In this document: in pieces, positions 61,981 to 64,000 of the stretch
How the letters are laid out: each line of letters begins with the position of its first letter
Position numbering within the stretch: the first letter of the stretch is position 1
NCBI RefSeq assembly: GCF_052115865.1
Contig: NZ_JBQKME010000003.1
Location: forward strand, 1-64,000
Reading direction: 5' to 3'
Source: Fundicoccus_A sp052115865
Lineage (GTDB): Bacteria; Bacillota; Bacilli; Lactobacillales; Aerococcaceae
Length of the DNA stretch: 64,000 nucleotides
The notes under the pieces: model-generated
What the model was told of the DNA's origin: nothing
Seen by the model: only the letters and a program-made list of their open reading frames with translations
Databases searched by the model: none
Position numbers and translations under genes: made by a program

Positions 61981-62019
61981 AAAAAGGTTCAATGATGTCA
62001 TCATAACATCATTGAACCT
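61981..62019. terminator. bidirectional terminator between the rhodanese gene and a tiny minus-strand gene
   Basis: A 14-bp perfect stem (61985-61998 with 62006-62019). On the minus strand it ends in TTTTT; on the plus strand the T-tract is interrupted. Confidence 0.8.
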
Positions 62020-62037
62020 ATAATTTTGTTTGAATTT

Positions 62038-62169
62038 TTACATGAAAGTCTTGATGCCAACTAACACGCTAATTATGAGTGATACAATCATAAGAGTTAC
62101 CATAATAATAGCAGTTGTCTTAACGAGCTTATCCATTCTGCTTGCTTTTTTTTGGTTAAATGGTTTCAT
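62038..62169 (-). CDS. 43-residue membrane protein (DUF4044-like)
   Basis: Short frame on the minus strand: MKPFNQKKASRMDKLVKTTA, then a hydrophobic helix (about residues 20-40) and a TFM end. AAAAGGAG lies 7 nt before the ATG, and a terminator follows the stop. Size and the basic start followed by one helix are like the DUF4044 family found in Lactobacillales. Function unknown. Confidence 0.75.
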   Translation of the reverse strand: MKPFNQKKASRMDKLVKTTAIIMVTLMIVSLIISVLVGIKTFM

Positions 62170-62386
62170 TTTATGCTCCTTTTAATAAAACTTATTGATA
62201 ATATCTTAACCAAATAATGTGGTAGTTTCAATGTTATTTGTGCTGATTACTTTAAAAACATGTTAAAATTTGATAAAATTAAGTTGAATATATAAATAGT
62301 AAGTATTATTTTAACTTAATATGAATTGTTAAACGTTGGCTTTTTTAGAGATAGAAAGTGCCTAATGCTATTATTCAATGTTTTTT

Positions 62387-62426
62387 ATTAAAAATAGATT
62401 AAATTTCTTCTTTTTATATAATTAAA
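62387..62426 (+). promoter_or_regulatory. cluster of three ATTAAA motifs (possible CsrR/CovR sites)
   Basis: ATTAAA at 62387, 62398 and 62421, starts 11 and 23 nt apart, thus close to one and two DNA turns. The consensus reported for streptococcal CovR is ATTARA. They lie upstream of the csrR promoter. In AT-rich DNA chance matches are common. Confidence 0.4.
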
Positions 62427-62449
62427 GTTTAACATTTGTTTGATTTAGC

Positions 62450-62478
62450 TTTTCATGTTAACATAAATGACTTACAAT
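62450..62478 (+). promoter_or_regulatory. possible csrR promoter with palindrome in the spacer
   Basis: TTTTCA (62450-62455), a 17-nt spacer and TACAAT (62473-62478). The perfect palindrome ATGTTAACAT (62455-62464) lies at the -35/spacer border. Confidence 0.5.
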
Positions 62479-62524
62479 AGGTATATATGATATTTATTTG
62501 GGTATGAATAGAGGAGGTCAGTAG

Positions 62525-63226
62525 ATGTCAGAAGATCGTAAACAACGAATTTTGATAATTGAAGATGAGAAAAATTTAGCCCGTTTTGTTGATTTAGAAC
62601 TTCAACATGAAGGTTATGAAACAATGATTTGTTATGATGGTCGTAGTGGTCTTGAAGCAGCTTTAAATGAAGATTGGGATGTTATTTTGCTTGATTTAAT
62701 GTTGCCGCAATTAAATGGTTTAGAAGTGTGTCGTCGTATTCGACCAATTAAAGACACACCAATAATTATTATGACAGCAAGGGATTCTGTTATGGATAGA
62801 GTTTCGGGATTAGACCAAGGTGCGGATGACTATATTGTTAAACCATTTGCTATTGAAGAGTTATTGGCACGTTTAAGAGCTTTATTCCGTCGTATTGATA
62901 CAGAAGAAGAACAACATAATGCTAACCAACCAACCGTTAAATATCGTGATTTAACGATTGAGAAAGCTAATCGAATTGTTAAACGCGGTAATGAAGTGAT
63001 TGATTTAACTAAACGTGAATATGAGTTGCTTTTATATTTAATGGAAAACTTAAATATGGTTAAATCTCGTGAAGTATTACTTGATAAGGTTTGGGGATAT
63101 AAATCAGAAGTTGAGACCAATGTGGTTGATGTTTATATTCGTTATTTACGTAATAAAATTGATGTGCCAGGACAAGACAGTCATATTCAAACTGTTCGTG
63201 GTACAGGATATGTCATGAGAACATAA
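62525..63226 (+). CDS. csrR: response regulator of CsrR/CovR-ArlR type
   Basis: 233 aa, OmpR/PhoB family. Receiver (about 8-122) with acidic pocket EDE, phospho-Asp in LLDLMLP (about residue 57), Thr in MTARD and Lys in VKPFA; winged-helix DNA-binding domain (about 138-232) with LTKREYELL and ETNVVDVYIRYLRNKID. The N-terminus ILIIEDEKNLARFVDLELQHEGYE is very close to CovR/CsrR and ArlR, global regulators of surface and virulence genes in cocci. AGAGGAGGT precedes the ATG. The kinase gene follows after 2 nt. Confidence 0.92.
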   Translation: MSEDRKQRILIIEDEKNLARFVDLELQHEGYETMICYDGRSGLEAALNEDWDVILLDLMLPQLNGLEVCRRIRPIKDTPIIIMTARDSVMDRVSGLDQGADDYIVKPFAIEELLARLRALFRRIDTEEEQHNANQPTVKYRDLTIEKANRIVKRGNEVIDLTKREYELLLYLMENLNMVKSREVLLDKVWGYKSEVETNVVDVYIRYLRNKIDVPGQDSHIQTVRGTGYVMRT

Positions 63227-63228
63227 TC

Positions 63229-64000
63229 ATGTTTAAGAGAATATTTAATAATCAACAACCCATTTCCTTAAAATGGAAATGGGGTATTTTACTTTTTGTG
63301 ACGTTAACTTTATTTGGTTTTTTTAGTAGTCTAATTTATCAGCAAAATGCACTTAATATACAGTTGAATCAGATACAGGCAAATCATCAATATTTTTTTG
63401 AAGCGGCCATTAATTATTTAGAATCGATGGATGAACCAATACAACGGACACATTTTCAATCTGTTTTAGATGAAGCGAATAATAATGACCTTAATAATAC
63501 ACATGATTCTACGCTTGAATTTCTAACTTATTTTGAATCAAATGATATTGTATATCGATTTTTTAATGAAAAACAGCAGTTAGTGTATGAAACGCAACAT
63601 ATTAACTTAAATCCGGTTGAATATTCTGATAGTTTAAAACGAATGGATGTTAATAACCAAATGGCACTTGTCGGTAGTACTAAGATAATTTCGGAAAATA
63701 CAGGTGAAAGTGTAGGGTCGTTTCAATATATTGTGATGCCACAATTATTTGATGATATTAAATCACAAATGCAAAATAATCTTTATGTTATCTTGATTGG
63801 GATTATCCTATTTGCTTTAGCCATTTCTTTCTTGTTAATCCGTCTATTTTTAAGACCATTAACTTATTTGGTTAATTCTTTGGACTTAGTTGAAGCCGAA
63901 AGCTTATCTCAATTACGTGTAAGAAAACCTCGCTCTACGGATGAGTGGAGTGATTTAAGTGATCATATTAATCGTTTGTTAGATAAAATTGATAATTATG
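63229..64000 (+). CDS. sensor histidine kinase (CsrS/CovS/ArlS type), 3' truncated by the window
   Basis: 257 codons up to the window end, open throughout. A first helix (about 20-42, WGILLFVTLTLFGFFSSLIY), an outside sensor region of about 140 residues, a second helix (about 184-204) and the start of a HAMP domain (RPLTYLVNSLDLVEAE). The kinase core is beyond the edge. No clear ribosome binding site; the start lies 2 nt after the csrR stop, so translational coupling is likely. Confidence 0.9.
   Translation, partial: MFKRIFNNQQPISLKWKWGILLFVTLTLFGFFSSLIYQQNALNIQLNQIQANHQYFFEAAINYLESMDEPIQRTHFQSVLDEANNNDLNNTHDSTLEFLTYFESNDIVYRFFNEKQQLVYETQHINLNPVEYSDSLKRMDVNNQMALVGSTKIISENTGESVGSFQYIVMPQLFDDIKSQMQNNLYVILIGIILFALAISFLLIRLFLRPLTYLVNSLDLVEAESLSQLRVRKPRSTDEWSDLSDHINRLLDKIDNY

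Larger units (their letters stand above)
62170..62524. other. csrR upstream region (355 bp)
   Basis: Very AT-rich (with several T-runs). It holds the putative csrR promoter, a 10-bp palindrome and three ATTAAA motifs, described separately. I see no further reading frame. Confidence 0.5.

Noticed and set aside
62830..63120. 96-codon frame opposite csrR
   Set aside because: Shadow of the response-regulator gene with no start signal.
1..64000. CRISPR arrays, tRNA/rRNA genes, insertion sequences, prophage
   Set aside because: No regularly spaced repeats, no cloverleaf or rRNA sequence, and no transposase, integrase or phage structural protein seen.

Overview
The window reads as a chromosomal segment of a low-GC Gram-positive coccus of the order Lactobacillales. 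An Aerococcaceae/Carnobacteriaceae-type relative fits best, but this is inferred from gene content, codon use and synteny, not from a marker gene. Supporting signs are the rimP-nusA-rnpM-rplGA-infB-rbfA cluster, a glycine T-box ahead of glyQS, SOS boxes of the Gram-positive LexA type, a CsrR(CovR)-type two-component system, CvpA/ZapA/MutS2 gene order and AGGAGG-like ribosome binding sites. It is almost entirely core genome. I see no rRNA or tRNA gene, insertion sequence, prophage, integrase or CRISPR array.

Layout. 1-0.9 kb: a secreted Cu/Zn superoxide dismutase on the minus strand. 1.1-6.5 kb: the nusA-infB operon behind an attenuator-like leader. 6.5-7.7 kb: an acetyltransferase and a membrane protein that separate rbfA from truB. 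7.8-13.3 kb: truB, ribF, hemW, a YitT transporter and a membrane-anchored polysaccharide deacetylase. 13.4-16.5 kb: an autoregulated GntR/ABC operon of YtrA type with an unrecognised fourth member. 16.5-21.5 kb: rnhC, zapA, cvpA, mutS2, trxA. 21.6-27.1 kb: alanine dehydrogenase, a DUF218 protein, T-box and glyQS. 27.2-35.5 kb: obgE, an OatA-like acyltransferase, RNase Z, an SDR, a LapA-like protein, recJ, apt. 35.5-40.6 kb: lexA, ynzC, yneF and a heterodimeric ABC exporter. 40.7-45.9 kb: plsC, a glutaminyl cyclase, tgt, yajC, dinB and a ZIP transporter. 45.9-51.5 kb: a structured intergenic element, a CBS/DRTGG regulator with nrnA, zwf and a DEAD-box helicase. 51.6-57.6 kb: DUF1189 and YfhO membrane proteins and a class B penicillin-binding protein. 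57.7-62.2 kb: ndk, two envelope proteins on the minus strand, rpmG, rhomboid, glucokinase, a rhodanese-like protein and a tiny membrane protein. 62.5-64 kb: csrR and the start of its kinase, cut by the window edge.

How the genes work together. Transcription and translation machinery (nusA, infB, rbfA, truB, tgt, glyQS, rpmG, obgE, helicase) dominates. A second theme is the envelope: deacetylase, OatA-like protein, transpeptidase, YfhO, a MltG-like LysM module and CsrRS. DNA-damage genes lexA, ynzC and dinB share a visible LexA operator. Several starts were moved from the longest reading frame to internal ATG or TTG codons because promoter or ribosome-binding-site positions demand it.

I did not find a clearly new multi-gene system. 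The best leads are a 92-nt multi-stem element at 45948-46039, the YtrA-type operon with its orphan membrane-anchored protein, an OatA-like acyltransferase that lost the His of its R/K-X10-H motif, and three helically phased ATTAAA sites in front of csrR.
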